Assembly: GCA_015075635.1 (NCBI GenBank) | Contig: JABTUA010000003.1 | Coordinates: forward strand, 2,294,001 to 2,358,000 | Reading direction: 5' to 3' | DNA: 64,000 bases | Origin: Polyangiaceae bacterium | GTDB taxonomy: Bacteria > Myxococcota_A > Polyangia > Polyangiales > Polyangiaceae | In this document: in pieces, positions 38,069 through 47,489 of the stretch | Layout of the letters: each line of letters begins with the position of its first letter | How positions within the stretch are numbered: position 1 is the first letter of the stretch | The notes under the pieces: generated by a model | Databases searched by the model: none | Told to the model about the DNA's origin: nothing | What the model saw: the letters and a program-made list of their open reading frames with translations, nothing else | Program-made: the position numbers and the translations under genes

Positions 38069-38533
38069 TCAGAAGCGGTACTTCTGGTGGCAGCTCGTGC
38101 AGCCCTCGAGCACGGTGCCGAGCTGCTTCGTGGCGCCGGGGAGATCGTTCCGCTTCGAGGCCTGGAGGAGCTTCACCAGCTCGTCGTGGAACGCCTCGTC
38201 CTCTCGCTTGAAAGCTTCGAGATCGGAGCCGGCCTTCGGGGGTTTGTACTCGCCCTTCTCGAGCGCCTTCTCGGTGACCATTCGGGCGGAGTGGACCTTG
38301 GAGATGCCGGGGGGAATGCTGGCGAGCTCGTTCTGCGCAACGGCCGTGACCCAGTCGCGGGTGGCCTCGTGCAGCGCGCGCATCTCCGCTTGCACGGGGT
38401 TCGCGGGCGGGGGCAGCGCGCTCTTCGCGGCCGTAGCCGCGGGCTCGTCGTGCGCGTGCGATTCGGCGTGTTTGGTCTCGCACGACAGGCCGAGCAGGGG
38501 CAGTGCGGTGAGCAGGACGATGGCTGATTTCAT
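38069..38533 (-). CDS. Monoheme cytochrome c'-like lipoprotein
   Basis: 154 residues. Signal peptide MKSAIVLLTALPLLGLSC with lipobox, Ala/His-rich linker (residues ~20-45), then a helical bundle (EMRALHEATRDWVTAV, RMVTEKALEKGEY, LEAFKREDEAFHDELVKLLQASKR). It ends with a single heme-binding motif CTSCHQKYR (CxxCH) 2 residues before the C-terminus, exactly as in cytochrome c'. No His or Met sixth ligand is obvious, as expected for high-spin c'-type hemes, which bind NO or sense redox. Its ATG overlaps the stop of the four-helix membrane protein gene. Confidence 0.82.
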   Translation of the reverse strand: MKSAIVLLTALPLLGLSCETKHAESHAHDEPAATAAKSALPPPANPVQAEMRALHEATRDWVTAVAQNELASIPPGISKVHSARMVTEKALEKGEYKPPKAGSDLEAFKREDEAFHDELVKLLQASKRNDLPGATKQLGTVLEGCTSCHQKYRF

Positions 38534-38946
38534 GCGCGTTCCTTCGAAGATTGGGGTTGTTTGCAGGCCAAGACGGCGATCAGCGTCCAGAGCGCCGTCC
38601 TCACGGCCATCGCGACGACGGTCCTGCCTTCGAACGCGCCGCCGAGCGCGACGTGGACGCCGAAGGCGGCGTAGGTGAGGGCGGTCAGCCCGGCGAGCGT
38701 CACCGAGAGCCAAGCGCTCCAGGCGCGTCCGAGCCAGAGCCCGGCGCCCGCGGCGACGTAGGCGAAGCCAGCGACGAAGTTGAACCAGAGCACGAACGGA
38801 ACGTAGGCGCCGGCCTCGGCGCGCGCGGCGCCCACGCCGAGCAAGACTCGTCCGCCGGAGACGACGCTGGCGATCCCGAACAGGATCGCCACCGCGGCCG
38901 CCACGCGGAGCGTGGAGGAACTAGCGGGGGCTCTTTCTTGGGACAT
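38530..38946 (-). CDS. Four-helix membrane protein
   Basis: 138 residues with four predicted membrane helices (~16-36, 48-66, 68-90, 108-126), separated by short loops containing GGRVLLGVGA, NFVAGFAYVAAGAGLWLG and FGVHVALGG. The layout recalls small DoxX-like or DUF-type four-helix proteins but no quinone or heme residues are certain. It overlaps the TetR gene by 26 bp and the cytochrome c'-like gene by 4 bp, so the three form one operon. Confidence 0.7.
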   Translation of the reverse strand: MSQERAPASSSTLRVAAAVAILFGIASVVSGGRVLLGVGAARAEAGAYVPFVLWFNFVAGFAYVAAGAGLWLGRAWSAWLSVTLAGLTALTYAAFGVHVALGGAFEGRTVVAMAVRTALWTLIAVLACKQPQSSKERA

Positions 38947-39574
38947 GGGCTCTGGTTCCGATCGGTCTTGGTGCGGCGCCCAGCAAGCGCTCGAGCGCTT
39001 GCCACGCCTTCTGGGCCCCGATGCGAGGGGCCCGCCCGAGCGCGCTCGCGGGCCGGCTCACGCCGGCAGTGCCGTGCAGCACGCCGGTGAAGCTCCAGAC
39101 CAACACCTCGACGGGCACGTCGTCGCGCACCAGCCCGTCGCGCTGGGCGCGGGTCAGCTGCTCGCGGACGAAGCCGACGGATCGCTCGACCACGCCGCGT
39201 ACCCGCGCCGCTCCCTCCTGGCCCGCCACGTCCGCCAGCCGATCGCTCAGCGCCAACCGGAACAGCTCCGGACGCCGGCGCGCCAGCTCGAAGCGCCGCG
39301 CGAACAGCTGCGAAAGCGCCTCCATGGGCTCGGCGCTGGGCTCGGGGAAGGTCTCCGCCATCAGCGCCTCGAAGGCGTCGATGGCGGCGGCGGCGATGGC
39401 CTCCTTGCTGGCGAAGTGCCGGAACAGCGAGCCGTCCTGCACGCCGACCCGAGCGGCGATCTCCCGCGAGGTCAGCCCCCTGACCCCGCGCGAGGCGAGG
39501 ATGTCCAGCGCGGCCTCCGCGATCTGGCGGCGGCGCTCGGGGGCGGGCAGGCGGCGGCGGGCTTTAGCTAGCAA
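38921..39574 (-). CDS. TetR family regulator of the cytochrome operon
   Basis: 217 residues. HTH: RRRQIAEAALDILASRGVRGLTSREIAARVGVQDGSLFRHFASKEAIAAAAIDAF, the TetR consensus. Helical ligand domain follows. The start is TTG 39574 within a palindrome; no in-frame ATG exists before the HTH, so TTG is accepted. First of three overlapping genes (TetR, four-helix protein, cytochrome c'). Probably represses them through the palindrome at 39570-39587. Confidence 0.88.
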   Translation of the reverse strand: MLAKARRRLPAPERRRQIAEAALDILASRGVRGLTSREIAARVGVQDGSLFRHFASKEAIAAAAIDAFEALMAETFPEPSAEPMEALSQLFARRFELARRRPELFRLALSDRLADVAGQEGAARVRGVVERSVGFVREQLTRAQRDGLVRDDVPVEVLVWSFTGVLHGTAGVSRPASALGRAPRIGAQKAWQALERLLGAAPRPIGTRAHVPRKSPR

Positions 39575-39587
39575 GTGCTCACTAGCT
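39570..39587. promoter_or_regulatory. Candidate TetR operator overlapping the TetR start
   Basis: AGCAAGTGCTCACTAGCT: arms AGC-a-AGTG and CACT-a-GCT around a CT centre, an 18-bp imperfect palindrome. It overlaps the TTG start codon, the usual place for TetR autoregulation. Confidence 0.45.
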
Positions 39588-39620
39588 TAGCGGGGCCGCC
39601 CGAGCCGTCAAGTCCACAGC

Positions 39621-39914
39621 GTGGCGACGACGCCCGAGCGGTGTCCGACCCAGCTCGCGGACGACGGTCTCCTGAGCGTGGCCGCGCTGCGCTCCGCGGA
39701 CGGGAAGCGCGCGTCGCTCTTGATCGCGAACCTGGCGAGGGAACCGCGGCGGCTGAGCGTCACCCTCCGTGGCCTCGAGCGCGCAGCAGCGGAGGGAGTG
39801 GTGCTCGACGGGCGCGCAGATCTAGCGCCCCGCCGGCTCGCGGTGCCGATCCCAGCGCTGGCGCTCGAGCTCGAGGTGGCGCCGCTCAGCTCCGCGTGGG
39901 TCGTGCTGGGCTGA
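39621..39914 (+). CDS. Small hypothetical protein, possibly the 3' remnant of a glycosidase-like gene
   Basis: 97 residues from GTG 39621. Sequence LLSVAALRSADGKRASLLIANL then VTLRGL...GVVLDGRADLA and ALELEVAPLSSAWVVLG. It reads like the C-terminal beta-sandwich seen at the end of some glycoside-hydrolase-like proteins (a strand with LLVANLT, then VRVLD), with no catalytic part. It could be a genuine small protein, but truncation of a longer gene is more likely. There is no promoter room beyond the TetR operator region. Confidence 0.45.
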   Translation: MATTPERCPTQLADDGLLSVAALRSADGKRASLLIANLAREPRRLSVTLRGLERAAAEGVVLDGRADLAPRRLAVPIPALALELEVAPLSSAWVVLG

Positions 39915-39936
39915 GCGCGCGTGGTAGATTTCGAGC

Positions 39937-40311
39937 GTGGACTGGTCACGCCTGGCAGGTCTGGCGTTCGCTTTTGCGCTCGGCGGTTGCGCGTCGGACG
40001 CCGCGGAGGCTCCCGAGCCCACGCTGCGGACCCCCGGGGCGTTCGTGGCCCAGGAGGTTCACGCCCAGGAGCTCCATCTGTTTCGCGTGCTCGGCGCGCT
40101 GAGCCTCGAGAACGGCCAGACCATGCTCTTGATGCGCCGCTTCGAGCCGCGCCCGACCAGCTTCGAGGCCGCTCGCGAGCTGGCGAAGGAGCCCGACCTT
40201 CCCATCGACCTGGCCCTCACCTACGCCGTCGAGTCGGAGTTCGTCGCGGTTCCTTACCAGGTGGTCTGGTTCCGCACGCTCAACGAGCAGGATCGCAATG
40301 CGCTCCACTGA
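39937..40311 (+). CDS. Small hypothetical lipoprotein
   Basis: 124 residues starting at GTG 39937. Signal peptide WSRLAGLAFAFALGGC (lipobox LGGC), then a 105-residue domain with QEVHAQELHLFRVLGALSLENGQTMLLMRRFEPRPTSF and VESEFVAVPYQVVWFRTL. No recognised family. A TAGATT hexamer lies just upstream. The following lipoprotein gene may start inside its end (ATG 40298) or just after (ATG 40322). Confidence 0.65.
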   Translation: MDWSRLAGLAFAFALGGCASDAAEAPEPTLRTPGAFVAQEVHAQELHLFRVLGALSLENGQTMLLMRRFEPRPTSFEAARELAKEPDLPIDLALTYAVESEFVAVPYQVVWFRTLNEQDRNALH

Positions 40312-40321
40312 CCGGACCGCG

Positions 40322-40816
40322 ATGCGCCGCCTCGTTCTCGCCGGCGTGCTCTTCGGCCTGCCGGCGCTCTTCGCCCAAGCCTGCCAGCGCCAGGCCGATC
40401 TGGTGGACGAGCCGGATGCCACCGTGCTCACGAAGCCGACGCCGGAATACGACGGCGATCTGCCCATGCTCGACGCGGACTTCGCGTCGGACGCGTTCGC
40501 CGCCTGCGAAGAGCGCCCCTTCGGGACCTGCATGGGGCCGAACGACTTCGTCTGCGGCTTCGCCGAGTGGGTGCGCGCTCTGGCCCGCGAGTGCCAGAAG
40601 CAGACCGGCTGCAAGACCAACGGCTGGCTCACGGTGAAGATGGGCGACGACGGCTGCGTCAGCGAGATCGGCATGGATCGGCCGAACCCCGAGATCGTGG
40701 CCTGCCTGCTCGAGAAGCTCGGCGCCGAGCGCTGCCCGTGCCCCGCCATCGAGACCACGTACTACTTCGGCGAAGGCAACAGCGGGAAGTGCCCCGACGC
40801 CGGGCCGAAGGGCTGA
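40322..40816 (+). CDS. Cys-containing lipoprotein
   Basis: 164 residues from ATG 40322 (MRRLVLAGVLFGLPALFAQAC, signal plus lipobox). The domain has eight or more cysteines (ACEERPFGTCMGPNDFVC, CQKQTGCKTNGW, GCVSEIGMDRPNPEIVACL, CPCPAIETTYYF). The arrangement around CPCP and YYFGEGNSGKCP suggests a compact disulfide domain, identity unknown. Probably in an operon with the preceding lipoprotein gene (10-bp gap). An in-frame ATG at 40298 overlaps that gene. Confidence 0.7.
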   Translation: MRRLVLAGVLFGLPALFAQACQRQADLVDEPDATVLTKPTPEYDGDLPMLDADFASDAFAACEERPFGTCMGPNDFVCGFAEWVRALARECQKQTGCKTNGWLTVKMGDDGCVSEIGMDRPNPEIVACLLEKLGAERCPCPAIETTYYFGEGNSGKCPDAGPKG

Positions 40817-40915
40817 CCCGGGCGCACCTGCGCCCCACGAGCGCGTTCTAACCGGCGTCGAGTTGCGCTAGAGGGCCGACCGGCCGGAGGTGCGTCCGGC
40901 GCAAGGGAGGCACTC

Positions 40916-43900
40916 ATGTCGAAGAACCTCGTGCGGCGCTCGCTCGCCGCTCTCGCCATCCTCGGCTCCACCGCCCTCATGGGCTGCTCGGAAGAACGCG
41001 ACCCCATCAACCGCGTACAGCCGAACGCCCTGGCGAAGAGCTTCTTCGTCGGCGACCTCGCGAGCCCCGACGACGACCCCGAGTTCTACATGCGGGTCAC
41101 CGTGGTGGACGTGGACTCCGGCGCGGGCTCCGACGGCCTGTTCACCAACAGCGACGCCCAGCCCACGATGCGCGTGCGCTGGGAGATCACCGAGAAGCTC
41201 CTGATCGCGCGCCTGACCTACGAGCGCATCGAAGACACCGACGGCAAAGGCGTCCGGCGCACCCCGGACGGCCAGGCCGTCGCGGCCTACGAGATCGACA
41301 GCCACTTCGACATCAAGCGCTCCTACAACGAGACCACCGGCGAAGAGCTGAACGTGGTCGAAGAGAACGACGAGGATCGCCCCTGGTTCAAACGCAGCCA
41401 CTTCCGGGTGAACTGGTCGAAGAACCTGATCACCAGCGCCTACGAGCTCGATACGCTGTCGCAGCTCGGGATCTACTACGGCGTCCAGGTCGAGCCCGTC
41501 GCGTATTACGTGAACGACCCGTCGCACCCCGACCTGCCGGTCTTCGACGCGAAGCGCGGCTACTTCGACGTGACCCACAAGGTCTGGGCCAAGCCCCAGA
41601 TCATCAAGGACGAGGTGTGGGGCGATTTCCCGGCGTGCTGGCTCTACGGCAGCTTCCCCAGCGTCAACTGCAATCCCAGCGAGGTCACGCTCCGCCAGGC
41701 CTACCTCAAGATCGAGGACACCGACTACGAGCCGCTCGAGTACGACGGCACGAAGATGGACATGTTCGGCCTCTTCACCGTCGATCGCTTCGGCTACGAC
41801 CGCAGCTACGGCGTGGTGGACGATCGCTGGCACCGCTTCGCGGCGCGCTGGAACCTGTGGCAACGCTCCCACGTCGAGCCGGTGGTGCAGTGCAACACCC
41901 CGGACACGACGCCGGTCGGCGCCGATCCGCACCGCGACGACGACGCGAGCGGCACCGAGGACGAGTGCGAGAGCGTCGGGCGCGGCAGCCGCTGCGACGC
42001 CGTCAGCGGCGAGTGCACGCTGCCGCTCCGCGATCGCCAGCTCCGCACCATCGCCTGGCACGTGAACCCGGGCTTCCCGGCGGATCTGTTCGCGTCGACT
42101 CGAGAGATGCTCTCCGCGTGGAACGACGCCCTGCGGCTCGCCGTCCTGGCCGGCAGGCTCGCGGAGTGCCGGCGGACCGGCGAGCAGGGCTGCGAGGCCA
42201 CCTTCGGCTGGCCCGCGCGTTGGTCGGACGACTTCGTGCCGCCCGTCGGCAGCGCCACGGCCGCAGAGGTGCCGAACATCTTCGTGCTCTGCCACAACCC
42301 GGTGTCGAGCGAGTTGGGTGACGACCCGGCCTGCGGCGCGGACGGCACGGCGCCCCGCATCGGCGATCTGCGCTACAACATCCTGGCGGTGGTGCAGGAC
42401 CCGCAGATCATGGCGCCGTGGGGCATCATGATGGACGCGGAGGATCCGCTGACCGGCGAGAAGATCGCGGGCTCGGTGGCGGAGTGGGGCTCGGTGCTGG
42501 ACCGTGCGGCGTCCACGCTGGCCGATCTGGTGGGGCTGATCAACGGCCAGATCGAGCCCGACGAGTACATCAAAGGCCAGAACGTCAGCGACTGGGTAGC
42601 GGCGAATCAGCCCAAAGGCCCCGCGACGAAGCCTTCTGCGCTGCCCAAGGACGAGCTCTCCTCGCGCCGCGAGGCCTTCGACCCGAAGGTGCTCGCCAAG
42701 TACCTGGACGGCGCGCCGGCGACCAAGCCGCACCGGCACCCGATCGCCAAGCGCGCAGCCCGCGCCAAGTTCCTGCTCGACTCCGGCCGCCTCGGTCCCG
42801 GCAATGCGGCGCTGTCCGCGCGTCTCTCGGCGCTGCGCGGCAGCTCGGTGGAGGCGAGCCTGGTCTCGCCGCAGATGCTCCAAGCCTCGGGCGTGGATCC
42901 GAGTGGTCCGCTCACCGCCGACGCCATCCGGCGCGCTTCGCCCCTCGATCGGCGCATGAACCCGACCCTCAGGGCCGCCGATCGCCGGGCGCGCTCGCTC
43001 GGAAACGCCAAGCGTCACGCCTGCCGCTACGACGCGCTCGAGCCCGACAACCTGATCGGGCTGGCGCAGAGCGTGGCCAAGCGCTTCCCGGCGCCGGATC
43101 CCAAGGACAAGGCGGCGGTGAACGCGCACCGAAAGCAGGTCGTGGACTGGGCGCGCGCCGAGCTGAACCGCGGGGTGCTCGCCCACGAGCTCGGGCACTC
43201 GGTGGGCCTCCGGCACAACTTCGGCGCCTCCTTCGACTCACTCAACTACGCGCCGGAGTACTGGCAGCTCCGCACCGGCGACGGCAAGATCACCGCTGCC
43301 TGCGCCGACGGCACCACGGACGGCTCGGGCTGCATCGGGCCGCGCTGGCGCGACCCCATCAGCGACAAGGAGATCGACGGCGAGATCCAGCGCTACTCGA
43401 CCTCGAGCGTGATGGACTACCCCGGCGAGCACAGCCAGGACATGCTCCTGCCCGGCAGCTACGACCGCGCCGCCGTGCGCTTCGCCTACGGCAACGTGGT
43501 GGACGTCTGGTCGAAGCCCGGTGTGAGCGTGACCGGCAGCGGCGCCGGGCAGGCCGAGGCCTACAAGCTCACGGCCTTCACCACCAGCCCGGGGCTGTTC
43601 GGCGTGCAGTACTTCCCACCGGTGAGCGTGAACGACCCCTACGAGTTCATCCACTACAGCCAGTACCAGCAAGAGTTCGGGCTGATCGCCGAGTGCGCGG
43701 CGGACTCGGGCAGCGCCCTCGGCACCAAGTGCAAGGGGCCCGAGATGGACGTGGTGGAGTACCGCGACATGCAGGACTTCGCGGCCGATCCCGACTACGC
43801 CTCGTTCGCGTGGGCGGTGCAGCCCCGCGCCGTGGACGGCGACGGGCGGGTGCGCCGCGGCTACCTGTTCTCCAGTGACGAATACGCCGACACCGGCAAC

Positions 43901-45226
43901 GTGCCCTCGTTCAGCATGGACTCCGGGGCCGACGCCTACGAGCAGGTGCGCTTCCTGGAGCAGGGCTACGAGAACCGCTACATCCTGGACGCCTTCCGGC
44001 GCGATCGCGTCGACTTCAACTCGTTCGACGTGACGGCGCGCATCCAGTACCGCTACCTCGACAAGATCCAGCAGATCAGCAAGGCATTCGCCTTTGGCGC
44101 GGTGCTCGACGGGGATCCGACCAAGCCCTCGACGGAGCTGCTCGTGGACGGCAACTACGGCCCGCTGGCTCTGGCGGCGACGGTCGGGCTCGACCTGTTC
44201 GCGCGCATCCTGACCCGGCCGGAGCCCGGCTACTACTGCCCCGCGGACGTCTGCGGCAGTGGGCAGCCCCCGGGCGTGGCCACGGAGCTCTTCGCGGCGG
44301 ACTCCGTCGCGCTGCCGAACGTGTACGTCTACGACTACCGCGTCGCGCTCGGCGACGGGCGCTACCTGCACAACGACTTCGACTACGGGCAGGGCTACTT
44401 CTGGGGCGACTACCAGACGCAAGTCGGCAGCTACTACGAGAAGATCTGGGCCACGTATTACCTGACGGAGGCCTTCGACACCTTCGTGTCCAACTCGAAG
44501 GAGGACTTCTACGACTCGCGCTACAAGAACGTGAGCTTCGCCACGGTCTACCCGGAGCAGGTGCGGCGGCTCTACTCGGCGCTCTTGACCGGCGATCTGG
44601 ACACGTTCGCGCCCTGGGTACTGGTGAAGAACGACCCGAACGACACGCCCCTGGGCAAGCTCGTGTACCCGAATTGGCACGACGCGCTGGACGTGGGCAC
44701 GCGCCCGGCCGCCGCGAAGCTCGCGGATCCGAACTACGGCTGGAACCCGCAGCTCTACGCCATGGTCTGGGGCAGCATCTACTTCCCGACCAACTGGTCG
44801 AGCTCGTGGGTGCACGACGCGCGCATCGCCGTCCTGCCGAGCGAGCTGCCGGACTGGCCGGCGGACGAGGTGATCAAGTTCAGCTACCCCGTCACCGGGC
44901 TCACCTACCGCGCGCACCGCACCGGCACGGAGAGCATGCTGGGGCAGACGCGCGAGAAGGGCATCGGTGCGCGAATGCTGGCCTGGGCGAACCACCTGAT
45001 GTCGCTCGCCTACAAGACCCAGGTCGACGGCAGCGGCAAGCCGCTGTTCAACCCGGACGGCACCCCGGTGCTCGAGCTCGACCTGAACGGCAAGCCGCAG
45101 AAGAACGACGCCAACCCGGGCGCTGCCGCCGCGCTCCAGAAGTACGTCGACAGCATCGACCTCTTCCGGCAGCTCACCGCGAAATTCGAGCTGCCGCTCG
45201 GCGACGACAGCCTGCCGGCTCCGTGA
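40916..45226 (+). CDS. Very large zinc metallopeptidase-like (metzincin) lipoprotein
   Basis: 1436 residues. Signal peptide LVRRSLAALAILGSTALMGC (lipobox LMGC) and a good Shine-Dalgarno (AAGGGAGG). Residues ~30-740 are beta-rich with many aromatic residues and few cysteines (one Cys pair cluster near 325-365). The active site is HELGHSVGLRHNF at residues 757-768, the HExxHxxGxxH metzincin signature. About 100 residues later SSVMDYPGEHSQDM resembles a Met-turn (SVMDY). The order recalls the DUF5117/DUF4953 zinc-dependent metallopeptidases. The C-terminal ~500 residues are again beta-rich. Probably an outer-surface or secreted protease; substrate unknown. Transcribed alone. Confidence 0.88.
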   Translation: MSKNLVRRSLAALAILGSTALMGCSEERDPINRVQPNALAKSFFVGDLASPDDDPEFYMRVTVVDVDSGAGSDGLFTNSDAQPTMRVRWEITEKLLIARLTYERIEDTDGKGVRRTPDGQAVAAYEIDSHFDIKRSYNETTGEELNVVEENDEDRPWFKRSHFRVNWSKNLITSAYELDTLSQLGIYYGVQVEPVAYYVNDPSHPDLPVFDAKRGYFDVTHKVWAKPQIIKDEVWGDFPACWLYGSFPSVNCNPSEVTLRQAYLKIEDTDYEPLEYDGTKMDMFGLFTVDRFGYDRSYGVVDDRWHRFAARWNLWQRSHVEPVVQCNTPDTTPVGADPHRDDDASGTEDECESVGRGSRCDAVSGECTLPLRDRQLRTIAWHVNPGFPADLFASTREMLSAWNDALRLAVLAGRLAECRRTGEQGCEATFGWPARWSDDFVPPVGSATAAEVPNIFVLCHNPVSSELGDDPACGADGTAPRIGDLRYNILAVVQDPQIMAPWGIMMDAEDPLTGEKIAGSVAEWGSVLDRAASTLADLVGLINGQIEPDEYIKGQNVSDWVAANQPKGPATKPSALPKDELSSRREAFDPKVLAKYLDGAPATKPHRHPIAKRAARAKFLLDSGRLGPGNAALSARLSALRGSSVEASLVSPQMLQASGVDPSGPLTADAIRRASPLDRRMNPTLRAADRRARSLGNAKRHACRYDALEPDNLIGLAQSVAKRFPAPDPKDKAAVNAHRKQVVDWARAELNRGVLAHELGHSVGLRHNFGASFDSLNYAPEYWQLRTGDGKITAACADGTTDGSGCIGPRWRDPISDKEIDGEIQRYSTSSVMDYPGEHSQDMLLPGSYDRAAVRFAYGNVVDVWSKPGVSVTGSGAGQAEAYKLTAFTTSPGLFGVQYFPPVSVNDPYEFIHYSQYQQEFGLIAECAADSGSALGTKCKGPEMDVVEYRDMQDFAADPDYASFAWAVQPRAVDGDGRVRRGYLFSSDEYADTGNVPSFSMDSGADAYEQVRFLEQGYENRYILDAFRRDRVDFNSFDVTARIQYRYLDKIQQISKAFAFGAVLDGDPTKPSTELLVDGNYGPLALAATVGLDLFARILTRPEPGYYCPADVCGSGQPPGVATELFAADSVALPNVYVYDYRVALGDGRYLHNDFDYGQGYFWGDYQTQVGSYYEKIWATYYLTEAFDTFVSNSKEDFYDSRYKNVSFATVYPEQVRRLYSALLTGDLDTFAPWVLVKNDPNDTPLGKLVYPNWHDALDVGTRPAAAKLADPNYGWNPQLYAMVWGSIYFPTNWSSSWVHDARIAVLPSELPDWPADEVIKFSYPVTGLTYRAHRTGTESMLGQTREKGIGARMLAWANHLMSLAYKTQVDGSGKPLFNPDGTPVLELDLNGKPQKNDANPGAAAALQKYVDSIDLFRQLTAKFELPLGDDSLPAP

Positions 45227-45241
45227 ACGGAAGGGGGCTCG

Positions 45242-46135
45242 TCAGCAGGTGGGGCAGCCGCAGGTCACGCCCTTCACGCCGGACAGGTCGTTGCACTGGT
45301 TGAAGATGCCGACGCACACGCTCGGGCCGAAGCAGCCGCAGCTGGCGTCGGCGCCGCAGATCTGCGGCACGTCCACGCAGTGGCGGACGGGCGCCGGCTT
45401 CGCGACGTTGGTGACGCAAGCGTATTTCGCGTCGCAGTCGGCGCAGGACGCCACGCTGGCGCACTCGCCCGCCGGCACGCAGTCGCCGGCCCAGCAGGCG
45501 CCCTTCACCCGCGGCACCTCGCCTGCCGAGCACTTCGGCGGCATGCCCAGGCACACCACCTTCGAAGAGTCGCACTCGTAGCCCTTCACGCAGCGGCCGG
45601 CGACGCAGCTGACCTCCGTGGAGGACACGCCCATCGCCGCGCACTTCTTGGTGGTGCAGGCCATCTTGCAGATGCCGGGGTTCGCGCTGTTCGGCACGCC
45701 CTCGCAGGAGCAGCAGTCTTCGAAGACCTTGCAGTCGCTGGCCTCCTTGCACTCCGGCGAGGCCACGCCGCCGGTGCCACCGGCGCCGCCGCCACCCGTG
45801 CCGCCGGTCGTGGTGCCCCCGGTGCCTCCAGTAGCGCCGCCAATGCCGCCGGCGCCCCCGGTCGTGGAGCCGCCGCTGCCAGCGGCGCCTCCGCTGGTGC
45901 CGCCGCCGCTACCGGCTGCGCCTCCGGTCATGGAGCCGCCGCTGCCCGCCGCGCCGCCGCTGCCCGCTGCGCCGCCGCTGCCGCTCGCGCCGCCGCTGTT
46001 CCCGCCGCCGCAGGCGCCCGCGCCGGACGGGCACTCGCCGCCGGTGCCGCCGCTGCTCCCGCCGCCGTCTTCGGACTCACCGCCGCACGACAGCGCCAAC
46101 GTCGAAGCCAGGATCAGGGAAGCAAAGCCACGCAT
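45242..46135 (-). CDS. Gly-rich/Cys-rich lipoprotein
   Basis: 297 residues. Signal peptide GFASLILASTLALSC, a ~95-residue Gly/Ser/Ala/Thr low-complexity stalk (GGAAGSGG-type repeats), then Cys-rich modules from residue ~128: CKEASDCKVFEDCCSC, CKMACTTKKC, VSCVAGRCVKGYEC, CWAGDCVPAGEC, CADCDAKYAC and, near the end, CGCFGPSVC and CGCPTC. Similar in build to the other Cys-rich lipoproteins of this window. RBS GGAGG overlaps the palindrome at 46143-46156. Surface exposed by analogy; unknown function. Confidence 0.75.
   Translation of the reverse strand: MRGFASLILASTLALSCGGESEDGGGSSGGTGGECPSGAGACGGGNSGGASGSGGAAGSGGAAGSGGSMTGGAAGSGGGTSGGAAGSGGSTTGGAGGIGGATGGTGGTTTGGTGGGGAGGTGGVASPECKEASDCKVFEDCCSCEGVPNSANPGICKMACTTKKCAAMGVSSTEVSCVAGRCVKGYECDSSKVVCLGMPPKCSAGEVPRVKGACWAGDCVPAGECASVASCADCDAKYACVTNVAKPAPVRHCVDVPQICGADASCGCFGPSVCVGIFNQCNDLSGVKGVTCGCPTC
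45765..46035 (-). repeat. Low-complexity GGC/GGS-coding stretch
   Basis: About 270 bp of near-repeats of a GCCGCCGCTGCC-type unit (seen on the plus strand) that encode the Gly/Ser/Ala stalk. Such stretches are prone to slippage and to assembly error, so stalk length may be unreliable. Confidence 0.7.
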
Positions 46136-46142
46136 CGCGAAC

Positions 46143-46156
46143 CTCCGAAATCGGAG
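46143..46156. promoter_or_regulatory. Palindrome CTCCGA-aa-TCGGAG
   Basis: Perfect 6-bp inverted repeat in the 59-bp gap between the Cys-rich lipoprotein gene and fumC. On the minus strand it covers the lipoprotein's ribosome binding site (GGAGG). Candidate operator or RNA hairpin; only the symmetry supports it. Confidence 0.35.
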
Positions 46157-46194
46157 CGTACACCATTCTCCCCCGAGCGCCCTAAGCTCCGCGT

Positions 46195-47489
46195 ATGCCG
46201 GACCAAGTGCTCTGGGGAGCCGAGACCAAGAAGGCCATCGCGCGCACGCCCATCTCGGGTGAGCCCATTCCCGCCCCGGTCATCCACTGGCTCGGGCGCA
46301 TCAAGGCCGCGGCGGCGCGCGTGCACGCCGAGCTCGGGGTGCTCGACTCCGAGCGCGCGCGGCGCATCGCCGCGGCGGCGGATCGCGTGGCGAGCGGCGA
46401 GCTGGACGACCAGTTCCCCGTGGACGTGTTCCAGACCGGCTCCGGGACCTCGTCCAACATGAACGCGAACGAGGTCATCGCCGCGCTCGCGGGCGCCGAC
46501 GTGCACCCGAACGACCACGTCAACCTCGGCCAGTCGTCCAACGACGTGTTTCCGTCGGCGGTGCACCTGGCAGCGCTCGAGCGCCTTGAGCGCGGCCTGT
46601 TGCCGGCGCTCGAGCGGCTAGCGGCTTCGCTCGGCGCGCAGGCCGAGCGGCACGCGGACGTGGTGAAGGCCGGCCGCACGCACCTGATGGACGCCGTGCC
46701 GATGACCCTCGGCCAGGAGCTCGGGGGCTACGCCGCGCAGGTGCGCGAGAGCGTGCGTCGCGTCCGCGCGGTCTTGCCCGGCCTCGCGCAGATCCCGCTC
46801 GGCGGCACCGCGGTCGGCACCGGGATGAACGCCCACCCCGAGCTCGGCCAGCGCGTGCGCGCGCGCTTGAGCCACGACTCGGGTCTGGAGGTTCGCGGTC
46901 CGGCGAATGCGTTCGAGGCTCAGGGCGCCCGCGACGGGTTGGTCGAGGCGTCGGGGGCGCTGCGCTCGGTGGCCGTCTCGCTCGGCAAGGTCGCCAACGA
47001 CCTCAGGCTGCTCGGGTCCGGTCCACGCACGGGGCTCGGGGAGATCCGGCTGCCCGAGCTTCAGAAGGGAAGCTCGGTGATGCCGGGCAAGGTGAACCCC
47101 GTCGTCGTCGAGATCGTGACGCAGGTCGCGGCGCAGGTCATCGGCAACGACCAGGTCGTCGCGGTCGCGGGGCTCCAGGGTCAGCTCGAGCTCAACGCCT
47201 TCGTGCCGGTGATGGCGCGAAACCTGCTCCAGTCCATCGAGCTCCTGACCCGCGCCGCCAGCACCTTCGCCGCAGACTGCGTGGACGGGCTGGAAGTGGA
47301 CGTCGAGCGCTGCACGGCCAACGCCGAGCTGACGCTCGCGACGGCAGCGGCATTGAATCCGGTCGTCGGCTACGAGCGCGCGGAGGCCATCGTGCGCGAA
47401 GCCTCCCGGAGCGGGCGAACGCTCCGGGAGGTGGCGCTTCAGATGGGGGTGCCCGAAGAGGCGGTGGAGCGGGCGCTCGGACCGCGAGG

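Noticed and set aside
40868..43216. 782-codon minus frame opposite the metzincin gene
   Set aside because: Antisense shadow of the real gene.
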